Origin: Clostridiales bacterium
GTDB lineage: Bacteria; Bacillota; Clostridia; Christensenellales; UBA1242
Direction: 5' to 3'
NCBI GenBank assembly: GCA_015055745.1
Contig: SVHS01000002.1
Coordinates: 147,612 to 211,611, forward strand
DNA: 64,000 bases
Shown here one piece after another: positions 40,450 through 48,489 of the stretch. The notes under the pieces were generated by a model. That model saw only the letters and a program-made list of their open reading frames with translations. It did no database searches and was not told the origin of the DNA. The first letter of the stretch is position 1. The number at the start of each line of letters is the position of its first letter. The position numbers were made by a program, and so were the translations under genes.

Positions 40450-40478
40450 TTGACTTTTAACAAATGAAAGATTATTAT
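40450..40478 (+). promoter_or_regulatory. Promoter of leader peptide and ABC exporter
   Basis: TTGACT (40450-40455), 17-base spacer, TATTAT (40473-40478); predicted +1 near 40485. Confidence 0.75.
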
Positions 40479-40510
40479 TAAAATAATAGTAAAAAAGGAG
40501 GTCTTGTGTC

Positions 40511-40573
40511 ATGAGCAATTTGGGTGACAAAAATAATAAATTTGTTCATGTGGAAGGCTTCGACATGATTTAG
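40511..40573 (+). CDS. 20-residue peptide upstream of ABC exporter
   Basis: MSNLGDKNNKFVHVEGFDMI, with a consensus AGGAGG (40497-40502) 8 bases from its ATG. Too short for ordinary gene finders. It is either a regulatory leader peptide for the exporter, as with BmrB upstream of bmrCD or erm/cat leaders, or a small secreted/modified peptide exported by it. Overlapping RNA pairings (next entry) favour the regulatory reading. Confidence 0.6.
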   Translation: MSNLGDKNNKFVHVEGFDMI

Positions 40574-40606
40574 AAAGATCCTTCTACAAATTATTTTTAG
40601 GAGGAT
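40550..40606 (+). promoter_or_regulatory. Alternative RNA pairings masking the exporter ribosome-binding site
   Basis: Segment B ATCCTTCTAC (40578-40587) can pair either with GTGGAAGG inside the leader ORF (40550-40557; 8 bp, one wobble) or with AGGAGGAT, the exporter's ribosome-binding site (40599-40606; 8 bp, one wobble). A ribosome ending at the leader stop (40571-40573) would cover B and free the site. Confidence 0.55.
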
Positions 40607-40611
40607 TTTTT

Positions 40612-42387
40612 ATGAAAGAAAATAAAAAGAAATTAACTTTTTATCTATCTAGACACAAGGTGGCTATATTTTTCTATATATTTTTAGTAGCCATAGGTTG
40701 TGGCTGTAATGCTCTTATGACTATATTGTACGCAGAGAGTTTGTCGCATCTTACTATGTTTGCTTTTGAGATTGCTTTAAGGCTACTCTTAGTGATAGGA
40801 GTGCTTACTGTATTGAGGAGAGTTTGTTGGTGGATTTCAAATTATATTTATTATAAATATTCTAATGTGATATGGTCAGAGATCTCATTGGATTTGACCA
40901 AGAGAAGCTTTGAGCTATCATCAGCTACCTTCTCAGAGAATAATACTGGTTCATTTATGATGAGGATTATGAATGATCCTGAGCATGTGCTCAATCGTCT
41001 ATCAGGCCTAGTGGATAATATCACTGGACTATTGACTAGCCTAGTAGTAATAATTTATGTCATTACATTAAATTGGTTAATTGGTTTATTATATGTTTGT
41101 GTAATATTAGGGTTGTCTGTGTTGGAGTATTTTAGGCAAGAGATAAGAAAGAAAAATCGTAGGAAAAATAGGAAGATAAACGACAAGACTTATTCATTAG
41201 TGACAGAGATTATTAAGAGTGAAAAGGATATTAAAGCGCTAAATCTAGAAGAAAAGCTTTTTGATACATCTACGGATAGTCTCAATGAGCTAAAAAACTC
41301 AAATTATGAATTTAATATGAAAGACTGTCATCTGTGGTCTATCAGAAATACTGTCATAGAAGTGTTTGGAGTATTGATATTAATACTTGGCATACATCTC
41401 ATGGAGAGAAATATCATCACTATTGCTACATATATTTTGTTATTCTCTTATAGAAACGATCTTTACCATTTGGTATGGGGAGCTGGTAGTTTGTTGCAAG
41501 AGTTTGCTGATATATCGGTTAGTTGCAATCGTATGTTTAGCCTTTACGATGAGACATTGTATCCTGCAGATAGGTTTGGTAAACAAATATTAAAAAATAC
41601 CAAAGGGAAAATTGAGTTTAAAAAGGTAGAATATGCATACACGGAGGTAAAGGACAACAATCAAGACGAATATACCAAGAAAATAAAGCCAGTAGAGCAT
41701 ATCAAGAAGGAGCCTGTATTTAAAGATTTATCCTTTGTGATAGAGCCCAATACTACAGTGGCATTTGTGGGCAAGTCAGGTAGCGGTAAGAGTACGATTT
41801 TATCTTTGATAGCGAAACTCATGGAAGCAGATGCGGGCAAAGTCATATTAGATAATAAGGATATTAAGACATTGACAAAAGAGACCTTGAGAGACAATAT
41901 TTCTCTTATTAATCAATTTCCTTACATTTTCGATATGACCATCAAAGAAAATCTTCTTTTGGTGAAAAAAGACGCTACTGATGATGAAATCTGGGAGGTT
42001 CTAAAGCGTGCTTGCTTTGATGAAGATGTTAGGTCTATGCCTAATGGTCTTGACACTAAAGTAGGAGAGACTGGTATCAAGCTATCTGGAGGACAGAGAC
42101 AGAGATTGGCGATAGCTAGAGCGCTACTAAAACAGTCAAAAATAATATTATTTGACGAGAGTACCAGCTCACTAGATAATTTTGCACAAAGTCATATACA
42201 GAAAAGTATAGAGAATATGAAAGGACAACACACTATAGTAATAGTAGCACATAGATTGTCTACTATAAAGAATGTAGATAAGATCTATTTCTTACATGAA
42301 GGCAAGATAGTAGATAGTGGTACATTCAATGAATTGTTTGAAAATAATCAACAATTTCAAGATATGTTCTTGATAGAAAATATTTAA
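40612..42387 (+). CDS. ABC transporter, fused permease-ATPase (exporter type)
   Basis: 591 residues. Six membrane segments in the first ~310, then an ATPase: Walker A FVGKSGSGKSTILS (about 388), Q-loop LINQFPYIFD, signature IKLSGGQRQRLAIARALL (about 488), Walker B IILFDESTSSLD and His switch VAHRLS. A half-transporter that must dimerise; probable drug, lipid or peptide exporter. An unusual charged insert (TEVKDNNQDEYTKKIKP) precedes the ATPase core. Strong AGGAGGA site, possibly masked by the leader RNA. Confidence 0.9.
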   Translation: MKENKKKLTFYLSRHKVAIFFYIFLVAIGCGCNALMTILYAESLSHLTMFAFEIALRLLLVIGVLTVLRRVCWWISNYIYYKYSNVIWSEISLDLTKRSFELSSATFSENNTGSFMMRIMNDPEHVLNRLSGLVDNITGLLTSLVVIIYVITLNWLIGLLYVCVILGLSVLEYFRQEIRKKNRRKNRKINDKTYSLVTEIIKSEKDIKALNLEEKLFDTSTDSLNELKNSNYEFNMKDCHLWSIRNTVIEVFGVLILILGIHLMERNIITIATYILLFSYRNDLYHLVWGAGSLLQEFADISVSCNRMFSLYDETLYPADRFGKQILKNTKGKIEFKKVEYAYTEVKDNNQDEYTKKIKPVEHIKKEPVFKDLSFVIEPNTTVAFVGKSGSGKSTILSLIAKLMEADAGKVILDNKDIKTLTKETLRDNISLINQFPYIFDMTIKENLLLVKKDATDDEIWEVLKRACFDEDVRSMPNGLDTKVGETGIKLSGGQRQRLAIARALLKQSKIILFDESTSSLDNFAQSHIQKSIENMKGQHTIVIVAHRLSTIKNVDKIYFLHEGKIVDSGTFNELFENNQQFQDMFLIENI

Positions 42388-42389
42388 TC

Positions 42390-42417
42390 AAAAACTAGGC
42401 GGTTGCCTAGTTTTTTG
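42390..42417. terminator. Bidirectional terminator after the ABC exporter
   Basis: AAAACTAGGC-GGTT-GCCTAGTTTT between convergent genes. Confidence 0.88.
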
Positions 42418-42418
42418 T

Positions 42419-43072
42419 TTATGCGATTTGAGTGATGACTAGATAACCATTTATTCCATCGTCGTCTAGGAAAGTGATTGCGTTTTCAGATACAATCTGA
42501 ATATTTAGTGTGCTAGTAGCAGTAGAGGCTTCTATTATTATGCTAGCATTGATCATTGTATTGTTTTCTAATCCTCTTGCTGTACCAGGGACTTCTGTGC
42601 CATTTAAGAATAAAGCCATATAGTCACTAGCAGTAGCACTGCTAGCAGCATATACACCATAGTCTATCTTATAAAATCCTTCATTCTCCAAAGTCACTAT
42701 ACCAGTAGCAGTATCAATAGACATATTACTTACCTCAGCTACATTGGTAAGAGGGAATGAGGCATTGTCTACAGATTGCTCTTCGGTGGTATAGAATGAA
42801 CCAAAGCTTGCTGTGGTGCCAGCGGGACCCGTAGCACCTGTGGCACCCGTTGCGCCAGTAGCTCCTGTTGCGCCGGTAGGTCCAGTAGGCCCGGTCACTC
42901 CTTGAATGCCTTGCGATCCTGTGGGTCCAGTAGGACCTTGAGGACCAATCGCTCCAGTAGGACCGGTCGGGCCTGTGATACCAGTAAATATGATTCTATC
43001 ATTGCTTTGATTTCTAAATGATGGATAGAAAGAGTGGTTATTGCAGCAACAATTCTTATTATTTAAAAACAT
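42419..43072 (-). CDS. Collagen-like spore-surface protein (BclA-like)
   Basis: 217 residues. Short N-terminus with CCCNNHSF, then about 18 Gly-X-Y triplets dominated by GPTGPTG and GATGATG (about 30-85), then a C1q/TNF-like beta domain (from [19 protein letters not shown], with [13 protein letters not shown]). This is the layout of exosporium collagen-like glycoproteins; Thr in GPT is the usual O-glycosylation residue. It has a sigma-K-like promoter upstream, which fits expression in the late mother cell. Confidence 0.88.
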   Translation of the reverse strand: MFLNNKNCCCNNHSFYPSFRNQSNDRIIFTGITGPTGPTGAIGPQGPTGPTGSQGIQGVTGPTGPTGATGATGATGATGATGPAGTTASFGSFYTTEEQSVDNASFPLTNVAEVSNMSIDTATGIVTLENEGFYKIDYGVYAASSATASDYMALFLNGTEVPGTARGLENNTMINASIIIEASTATSTLNIQIVSENAITFLDDDGINGYLVITQIA

Positions 43073-43083
43073 ATTACTCCTTT

Positions 43084-43134
43084 TAGGTAGATTGTCTACC
43101 TAATTCATCTTATGAAATTGGTTAGGGAAATGTT
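43084..43134 (-). promoter_or_regulatory. Sigma-K-like promoter and 5' stem-loop of the collagen-like gene
   Basis: Minus strand AACA (43134-43131), 16 bases, CATAAGATG (43114-43106), close to the sigma-K consensus mACm-N16/17-CATAnnnTA. Just before the AGGAGT ribosome-binding site a 9-bp stem TTAGGTAGA / TCTACCTAA (43104-43084) may stabilise the mRNA. Confidence 0.5.
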
Positions 43135-43175
43135 TATCCATTTAATAAATGTAAAAAAATAGCATATTATGTAAT

Positions 43176-43772
43176 ATGAGTCAGATTTTTAGTTCGCTAT
43201 TTGATTGTATAAAGCGAAAAAAAGGATTTTTTATAATACTAGTACTAGGGGCAATAGTAGCTATCATATTGGGCGTATTTGCTGGAATGAATTTTAGTAG
43301 TGGCGTATTTACTATCGATTTGGGAAATATTGCATACATAAAGTTTTTAAAGGGAGATACAGGCTTTGTATCTATGATATTTAGTTTGATTTTGAGCCTA
43401 GGTATATTTTTTCTGATAATAGTAGTATGTGGTTGTAAATTGTTTTTGATACCACTAGGTGTGGTGTTTTATCTGTATCTTGTGTATAGCCAGACGGTGA
43501 TTTTTATCAGCGTGATAATGATCTATGGATTTTTTAATTGTATCATTTTAGCTGTGTTATTATTAGTGTACATACTATTTTTAATATTTTTATATACGTT
43601 GGTACTTACAGAGTGCGTGTGTATCATGAGAGGTGGGAGTTATTTTAAGACCTGTATCAATCTGCGTGAATGCAAGGTATTGATTTATTTCCTTTTGGTG
43701 ATCATTGCTACTTTGGTATTTACTATTATTATCACTATACTCAAATCATATGTAATATTACTTATATATTGA
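43176..43772 (+). CDS. Integral membrane protein, unknown (198 aa)
   Basis: Five hydrophobic segments (about 17-38, 63-85, 85-130, 130-150, 168-195) and almost no loops; two Cys-rich stretches (VVCGCKLF, LTECVCIMRGG). Size and topology loosely recall SpoIIM-like proteins, but no diagnostic motif is visible. Predicted leaderless: TATTAT (43165-43170) puts +1 within one base of the ATG and no ribosome-binding site exists. Confidence 0.65.
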   Translation: MSQIFSSLFDCIKRKKGFFIILVLGAIVAIILGVFAGMNFSSGVFTIDLGNIAYIKFLKGDTGFVSMIFSLILSLGIFFLIIVVCGCKLFLIPLGVVFYLYLVYSQTVIFISVIMIYGFFNCIILAVLLLVYILFLIFLYTLVLTECVCIMRGGSYFKTCINLRECKVLIYFLLVIIATLVFTIIITILKSYVILLIY

Positions 43773-43779
43773 TTTTTCC

Positions 43780-43808
43780 TTGACAAAGATAATGTAATTT
43801 GTTATCTT
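43780..43808 (+). promoter_or_regulatory. Promoter with inverted repeat between -35 and -10
   Basis: TTGACA (43780-43785), N17, TATCTT (43803-43808). AAGATAA (43786-43792) and TTATCTT (43802-43808) form an inverted repeat filling the spacer and the -10, a typical repressor-operator place. Confidence 0.55.
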
Positions 43809-43842
43809 GATAAGACCTATAAGAGTAGGCAAAAGGAGATTT

Positions 43843-44769
43843 ATGAAAACAAAAGCGATAGTTTTAGTAGGAGGATTTGGCACTCGTATCGAGAGTGTGG
43901 CACAAGGTAGACCAAAGACTCTTTTAGAGGTATATGATGAGCAGGGAAATATCAAACCTATATTTTATTTCCTATTGGATAAGATAAATAAGGTAAATAG
44001 AGATATGGGTGAAGATGTAATTGATGAGATTATGGTGCTCACAAACGATAAGTATTATGGTCAAATGATAGACGCGTGCAATAATTATAAGGATTCTGAT
44101 ATAGATATCCGTGTGGTATCTGATCATACTACAAATAATGAAAATAGACTAGGCGCCAATGGAGACTTGAAATATATAAAAGACTACATGGAAGACAAGA
44201 GAATGGAATATGACCATGTCATGATATTAGCTGGAGACAATTTCTTCAATTTTGATTTGGTAGATTTTATTGATTATTACAATAGTAAGTCTGAGCAAGC
44301 AGATGATGCAGTATGCTTAATAGCCAAGACTTTTGATAAAGAAACAATATCATATGCACGTAATGGTTTCTTAATGTTGGATTTAGATGAAAATGATAAA
44401 ATAGTAGATTCTGTAGAGAAGCCAGGAGATACTCCGATACTACAAAAATCAAATAAAGGTGCTATTGCACTATATATGATGAGTCGAGAGCAATTTGAAA
44501 AAATAGATGATTTTGTTAAAGTGAACGCAGACAACAAAAAAGTAATAGATTCATTGGGCTTCTTCGGTCAATATTTATCAAAAAAAGCTTCTACATTCGC
44601 ATGGACAGATTGGGACGGTGTGTTTGTAGACATAGGCACTACGAGGACTTACGGTCAGCTATGGCTTGACTATGAAGAGAAATTTAATATCAGTGTAGAA
44701 GATACCAATCTTCCTCAGCAAGTAAAAGCTTTGGTCGCTAAGACTAAGGCAGATGATTATCAGCAATAA
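43843..44769 (+). CDS. Sugar-phosphate nucleotidylyltransferase
   Basis: 308 residues. N-terminal nucleotide-binding motif AIVLVGGFGTRIESVAQGRPKTLLEV, then MILAGDNFFNFDLVDFI and FVDIGTTRTYGQLWLDYEEKF at the end. Makes an NDP-sugar from NTP and sugar-1-phosphate; the sugar cannot be told. Start ATG 43843 with AAAAGGAG; an upstream in-frame extension is not conserved-looking. Acts in surface polysaccharide or glycoprotein precursor supply. Confidence 0.87.
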   Translation: MKTKAIVLVGGFGTRIESVAQGRPKTLLEVYDEQGNIKPIFYFLLDKINKVNRDMGEDVIDEIMVLTNDKYYGQMIDACNNYKDSDIDIRVVSDHTTNNENRLGANGDLKYIKDYMEDKRMEYDHVMILAGDNFFNFDLVDFIDYYNSKSEQADDAVCLIAKTFDKETISYARNGFLMLDLDENDKIVDSVEKPGDTPILQKSNKGAIALYMMSREQFEKIDDFVKVNADNKKVIDSLGFFGQYLSKKASTFAWTDWDGVFVDIGTTRTYGQLWLDYEEKFNISVEDTNLPQQVKALVAKTKADDYQQ

Positions 44770-44796
44770 AAGAAGAGTCGATTTGACTCTTTTTTA
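44770..44796 (+). terminator. Terminator after the nucleotidyltransferase gene
   Basis: AAGAGTC / GACTCTT stem, 5-base loop, T-run. Confidence 0.85.
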
Positions 44797-44825
44797 TATC
44801 AAATTTTATATAAACTTTAGCAAAA

Positions 44826-44858
44826 ACAATATCTTTTTTTTAGATATTGTGTTATAAT
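44826..44858 (+). promoter_or_regulatory. pnp promoter with inverted repeat
   Basis: ACAATATCT (44826-44834) and AGATATTGT (44842-44850) form a 9-bp inverted repeat over the -35 zone; -10 TATAAT at 44853-44858. Confidence 0.55.
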
Positions 44859-44884
44859 ATGGTCGGTTAATATAAAGGAGAAGT

Positions 44885-46969
44885 ATGAAAGAAGCAACTT
44901 ACAAGACAGAAATAGGCGGGAGAGAGGTTGTAGTACAGCTAGGCAAATATTGTGGTCAGGCTAATGGTCACTGTATTGTTCGCTGTGGAGACACTGTAGT
45001 GATGGTCAACGCTACTATGTCTAAGGCACCACGTCCAGGTATGGACTTTTTCCCTCTTAGTGTAGACTACGAAGAGAAAATGTATAGTGTAGGTAAGATT
45101 CCTGGTGGATGGAAGAAGAGAGAAGGCAGACCAGGAGATTCTGCTATATTGAGGAGCAGATTGATTGACCGTCCGATCAGACCTTTGTTTCCAAAAGGTT
45201 TTTACAATGATGTCACTATCATCGCTACTCCACTCAGTGTGGACACAGACATTATGCCAGAGCCATTGGCTATGCTAGGTAGCAGTATCGCATTATCAGT
45301 GAGTGATATCCCATTCGAGGGTCCTACTGGTGCAGTTAAGATAGGCTGTATTGATGGTAAATTTATCGTCAATCCTACTGTGGCTGAGTTAGAGGCTAGT
45401 ACTATTGATTTGTCAGTCAGTGGTACCAAAGAGGCTATCTTGATGGTAGAGGCAGGTGCAAAAGAGGTTAGTGAAGAGCAGATGCTAGACGCTATCATGT
45501 TTGCACACGAAGAGATTAAGAAACAAGTAGCTTTCCAAGAGCAGATTGTAGCAGATTTGAAGATAGAGAAGACTACCAAGATAGAGTTTGACGAGATCCC
45601 AGCAGAAATCGACAAGGCAGTCAGAGAGTACGCCGATGAAAAAGTAGATAAGATGTTGGAGTGCTATGATAGACACGTGCGTGACGATATTGAAGATGAA
45701 TTGAATGCTGATGTGCAAGAGCATTTTGCTGAGATTTATCCAGAGCAGGCTAAGGCTATCGGTCAAGTATTATACAATATGAAGAAAGAAAAGGTTCGTC
45801 ACAAGATCTTATACAAAGGTATACGTCCAGACGGTAGAAAGACCAATGAGATTCGTCCTATTTGGAACGAAGTAGGTCTATTACCTAGAGTTCACGGCTC
45901 AGGCGTATTTACTCGTGGTGAGACCCAGGTGCTTACTACTTGTACCCTTGGTATGATTAGTGAGGCTCAAGAGCTAGACGGACTAGATACAGAAGAATAC
46001 AAGAGATATATGCATCAGTACAATATGCCTGGTTATACTACAGGTGAGGCGAAGCCTCTTCGTTCTCCAGGTAGACGTGAGATTGGACACGGAGCATTGG
46101 CTGAGAGAGCATTATTGGCAGTATTGCCTAGCGAAGAAGAGTTCCCTTACGCTATCAGGACAGTGAGTGATGTGTTGTCATCAAATGGTTCTACATCTAT
46201 GGCATCTACTTGTGGTAGCACTTTGGCATTGATGGACGCGGGTGTGCCTATCAAAGCTCCAGTAGCAGGTATCGCTATGGGGCTTATGAAAGACAAGGAT
46301 AGTGATAGAGTAGCAGTGCTTACAGATATCCAAGGATTGGAAGATTTCTTGGGAGATATGGATTTTAAGGTGACCGGTACTACCAAAGGTATCACAGCTA
46401 TCCAGATGGATATCAAGATTCATGGTATTGATAGAAATATCCTTACTACAGCTCTAGAGCAAGCTAGACTAGGTAGATTAGAGATATTGAAGATTATGGC
46501 TAAGACTATCAAAGAGCCAAGGAAAGAATTGAGCAAATATGCTCCTAAGATTATTAGCTTCAAGATAGATCCAGACAAGATCAGAGAAGTCATCGGCTCT
46601 GGTGGTAAGGTTATCAATGAGATCATCGCTCAGACTGGTGTCAAGATAGATATCAAAGATGAGGGAGATGTATTTGTAGCATCTACAGATATGGCTATGA
46701 TGGAAAAAGCAAAAACAATGATCCTTACTATCGCTACAGACCTAGAGCTAAACTGTGAATATGAAGGTGTAGTCACTAGGACTACTCAGTTTGGTGCATT
46801 CGTAGAGGTGGCTCCAGGCAAAGAAGGCATGGTGCATATCTCCAAGCTAAGCAAAGAGCGTGTAGAGAAAGTCGAAGATGTGGTAAAGGTTGGCGATAAA
46901 GTGCTAGTTAAGACTATCAAGATCGACGAGCGTGGCAGAGTGGATATGAAGCTTATCGAAAAAAGATAA
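44885..46969 (+). CDS. pnp: Polyribonucleotide nucleotidyltransferase (PNPase)
   Basis: 694 residues. Two RNase PH domains (first from MKEATYKTEIGGREVVVQLGKYCGQANG; second with KKEKVRHKILYKGIRPDGRKTNEIRPI near 300), catalytic region GSNGSTSMASTCGSTLALMDAG, then KH (IREVIGSGGKVINEIIAQTGVKIDI) and S1 (YEGVVTRTTQFGAFVEVAPGKEGMVHIS) domains. Phosphorolytic 3'-5' RNA decay enzyme of the degradosome. AAAGGAGAAG site. Usually near rpsO; here they are about 9 kb apart, separated by other genes. Confidence 0.97.
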   Translation: MKEATYKTEIGGREVVVQLGKYCGQANGHCIVRCGDTVVMVNATMSKAPRPGMDFFPLSVDYEEKMYSVGKIPGGWKKREGRPGDSAILRSRLIDRPIRPLFPKGFYNDVTIIATPLSVDTDIMPEPLAMLGSSIALSVSDIPFEGPTGAVKIGCIDGKFIVNPTVAELEASTIDLSVSGTKEAILMVEAGAKEVSEEQMLDAIMFAHEEIKKQVAFQEQIVADLKIEKTTKIEFDEIPAEIDKAVREYADEKVDKMLECYDRHVRDDIEDELNADVQEHFAEIYPEQAKAIGQVLYNMKKEKVRHKILYKGIRPDGRKTNEIRPIWNEVGLLPRVHGSGVFTRGETQVLTTCTLGMISEAQELDGLDTEEYKRYMHQYNMPGYTTGEAKPLRSPGRREIGHGALAERALLAVLPSEEEFPYAIRTVSDVLSSNGSTSMASTCGSTLALMDAGVPIKAPVAGIAMGLMKDKDSDRVAVLTDIQGLEDFLGDMDFKVTGTTKGITAIQMDIKIHGIDRNILTTALEQARLGRLEILKIMAKTIKEPRKELSKYAPKIISFKIDPDKIREVIGSGGKVINEIIAQTGVKIDIKDEGDVFVASTDMAMMEKAKTMILTIATDLELNCEYEGVVTRTTQFGAFVEVAPGKEGMVHISKLSKERVEKVEDVVKVGDKVLVKTIKIDERGRVDMKLIEKR

Positions 46970-46971
46970 AG

Positions 46972-47001
46972 AAAAAAGACGAATTTAATTTCGTCTTTTT
47001 T
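46972..47001. terminator. Bidirectional terminator after pnp
   Basis: GACGAA / TTCGTC stem with A- and T-runs between convergent genes. Confidence 0.85.
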
Positions 47002-47698
47002 ATAATGTATTGTCATTTGTATTTTCAAATTGAGCTAGATGAGAGTGTAAATAATCTTTACTATTCATATTTCCAGCATCATAGTTTTCTATTACATTAT
47101 AAACATCTTTATAATATTCAAACGTATCTTCAAGTTTGTTATACATATCATCTTTAATCAATATTATTAGCCCATCTACAGCTTTTACTAGAGCCTCATC
47201 TTTGATTTTATCAGATTGACCTTTGCTAGTATCTAAATTATTAATCAATTCTTGCTCATCTTCGGCGTGTTCGTTATTATTAGCTGGGTATAGACCTACA
47301 GTATTGCTAATTTTAACCAAAAACTTATTTGCTTTAGAAGTAGGTTGATGTTTTCCCAATATATTTTCTTCTAGATTTTTTACTTCATCTTTTAGCTTTT
47401 TGATTGCTCTTAGATACATATGGATAGACTGATTTTCTGTATAGATACGAGCAATAAGAGTATCCCTTAGAGTATTGATAGCTGTTTCATACTTTTCTAG
47501 TGACAATTTGTTGGCATTATATAGAATTTGTTTTATTTGTTGTTTTTTATTTAATCGTATACTTTCGGGTCTATTGCTATACTCATCGAGTATTTTTCGA
47601 TTTGCTTTTTTGATAGCATCTAAGGTTATTCTAGAAGCATTTTCTCCATGAATCTTTTTGCGAAGTCTGATGGCATCTTCTCTTGTATAATAAGTCAT
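47000..47698 (-). CDS. Hypothetical helical protein, 232 aa
   Basis: Almost entirely helical and charged, with a predicted coiled coil at about 95-120 (MYLRAIKKLKDEVKNLEENILG). Starts MTYYTREDAIRLRKKIHGENASRITLDAIKKANRK. No signal peptide or membrane span. Not recognised. Confidence 0.65.
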   Translation of the reverse strand: MTYYTREDAIRLRKKIHGENASRITLDAIKKANRKILDEYSNRPESIRLNKKQQIKQILYNANKLSLEKYETAINTLRDTLIARIYTENQSIHMYLRAIKKLKDEVKNLEENILGKHQPTSKANKFLVKISNTVGLYPANNNEHAEDEQELINNLDTSKGQSDKIKDEALVKAVDGLIILIKDDMYNKLEDTFEYYKDVYNVIENYDAGNMNSKDYLHSHLAQFENTNDNTL

Positions 47699-47796
47699 AA
47701 TTATCTCCTAAATATAATCTAGCATATTAATCGGTGCTTGTCAATATTTTGTCTAAAATTAGTCATAGATTGTGTATAAATACAATAAATTATTCT

Positions 47797-48489
47797 ATGA
47801 AAAAGAGTATTAGGATAGCGAATATTGTGATAGTAGGTATGCTGGTAGCACTCATTGGAATATCTATCAGCAATGTGCGAGCTATGAATGTCAGTGCAGA
47901 TAGTAGGGTGATTTATTCTGGTGACGAAAGTAAAAACAACGTCGCTTTTATGATAAATGTATATCAAGGGAATGAGTATGTGGAAGATATATTAGATATC
48001 TTAGATTTATACAAAGCAAAGTGTACTTTTTTTGTCGGTGGCAGCTGGGCTGTCAAAAATATCGACTTAGTGAAAACAATCTACACTAGAGGACATGAGC
48101 TGGGCAATCATGGCTTTTATCACAAAGACCAAGACAGTCTCGACTTTGACCAAAATGTGCAAGAGATACAGATGTGTCACAAAGTAGTGAGTGAAAATCT
48201 AGGTATAGAGATGACTCTTTTTGCTCCTCCGAGTGGAGCGTACAGTGTGACCACAGTAGATGCTGCTACTAGTCTAGAATACAAGACTATCATGTGGACT
48301 CACGACACTATAGACTGGAGAGACCAAGATGCTGATCTGATATACAATCGTGCGACAAAAGATTTGTCCAACGGAGACCTTATACTCATGCATCCTACAA
48401 AAAAGACAGTGGAGGCACTTACAAATATTCTCTCCACTGCCATAAACAACGGATTTAATCCGACTACTGTATCTAACTGTCTATTGTAG
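47797..48489 (+). CDS. Polysaccharide deacetylase (NodB domain), exported
   Basis: 230 residues from MKKSIRIANIVIVGMLVALIGI, an N-terminal anchor. NodB motifs: CTFFVGGSWAVKN, GHELGNHGFYHKD (metal His pair), LFAPPSGAYS and MWTHDTIDW, with LILMHPTKKTVE at the end. It resembles PdaB-type enzymes of spore-formers that act on peptidoglycan or chitin-like polymers. The first Asp of the usual T[F/L]DDG motif is replaced (AFMINVYQGNEY), so catalysis may be altered. No ribosome-binding site. Its 3' end overlaps comFC by 17 bases, convergent. Confidence 0.8.
   Translation: MKKSIRIANIVIVGMLVALIGISISNVRAMNVSADSRVIYSGDESKNNVAFMINVYQGNEYVEDILDILDLYKAKCTFFVGGSWAVKNIDLVKTIYTRGHELGNHGFYHKDQDSLDFDQNVQEIQMCHKVVSENLGIEMTLFAPPSGAYSVTTVDAATSLEYKTIMWTHDTIDWRDQDADLIYNRATKDLSNGDLILMHPTKKTVEALTNILSTAINNGFNPTTVSNCLL

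Noticed and set aside
42419..43072. Phage tail-fibre protein with collagen repeats
   Set aside because: It stands alone among chromosomal genes with a sigma-K-like promoter; the C1q-like head fits spore-surface proteins better.
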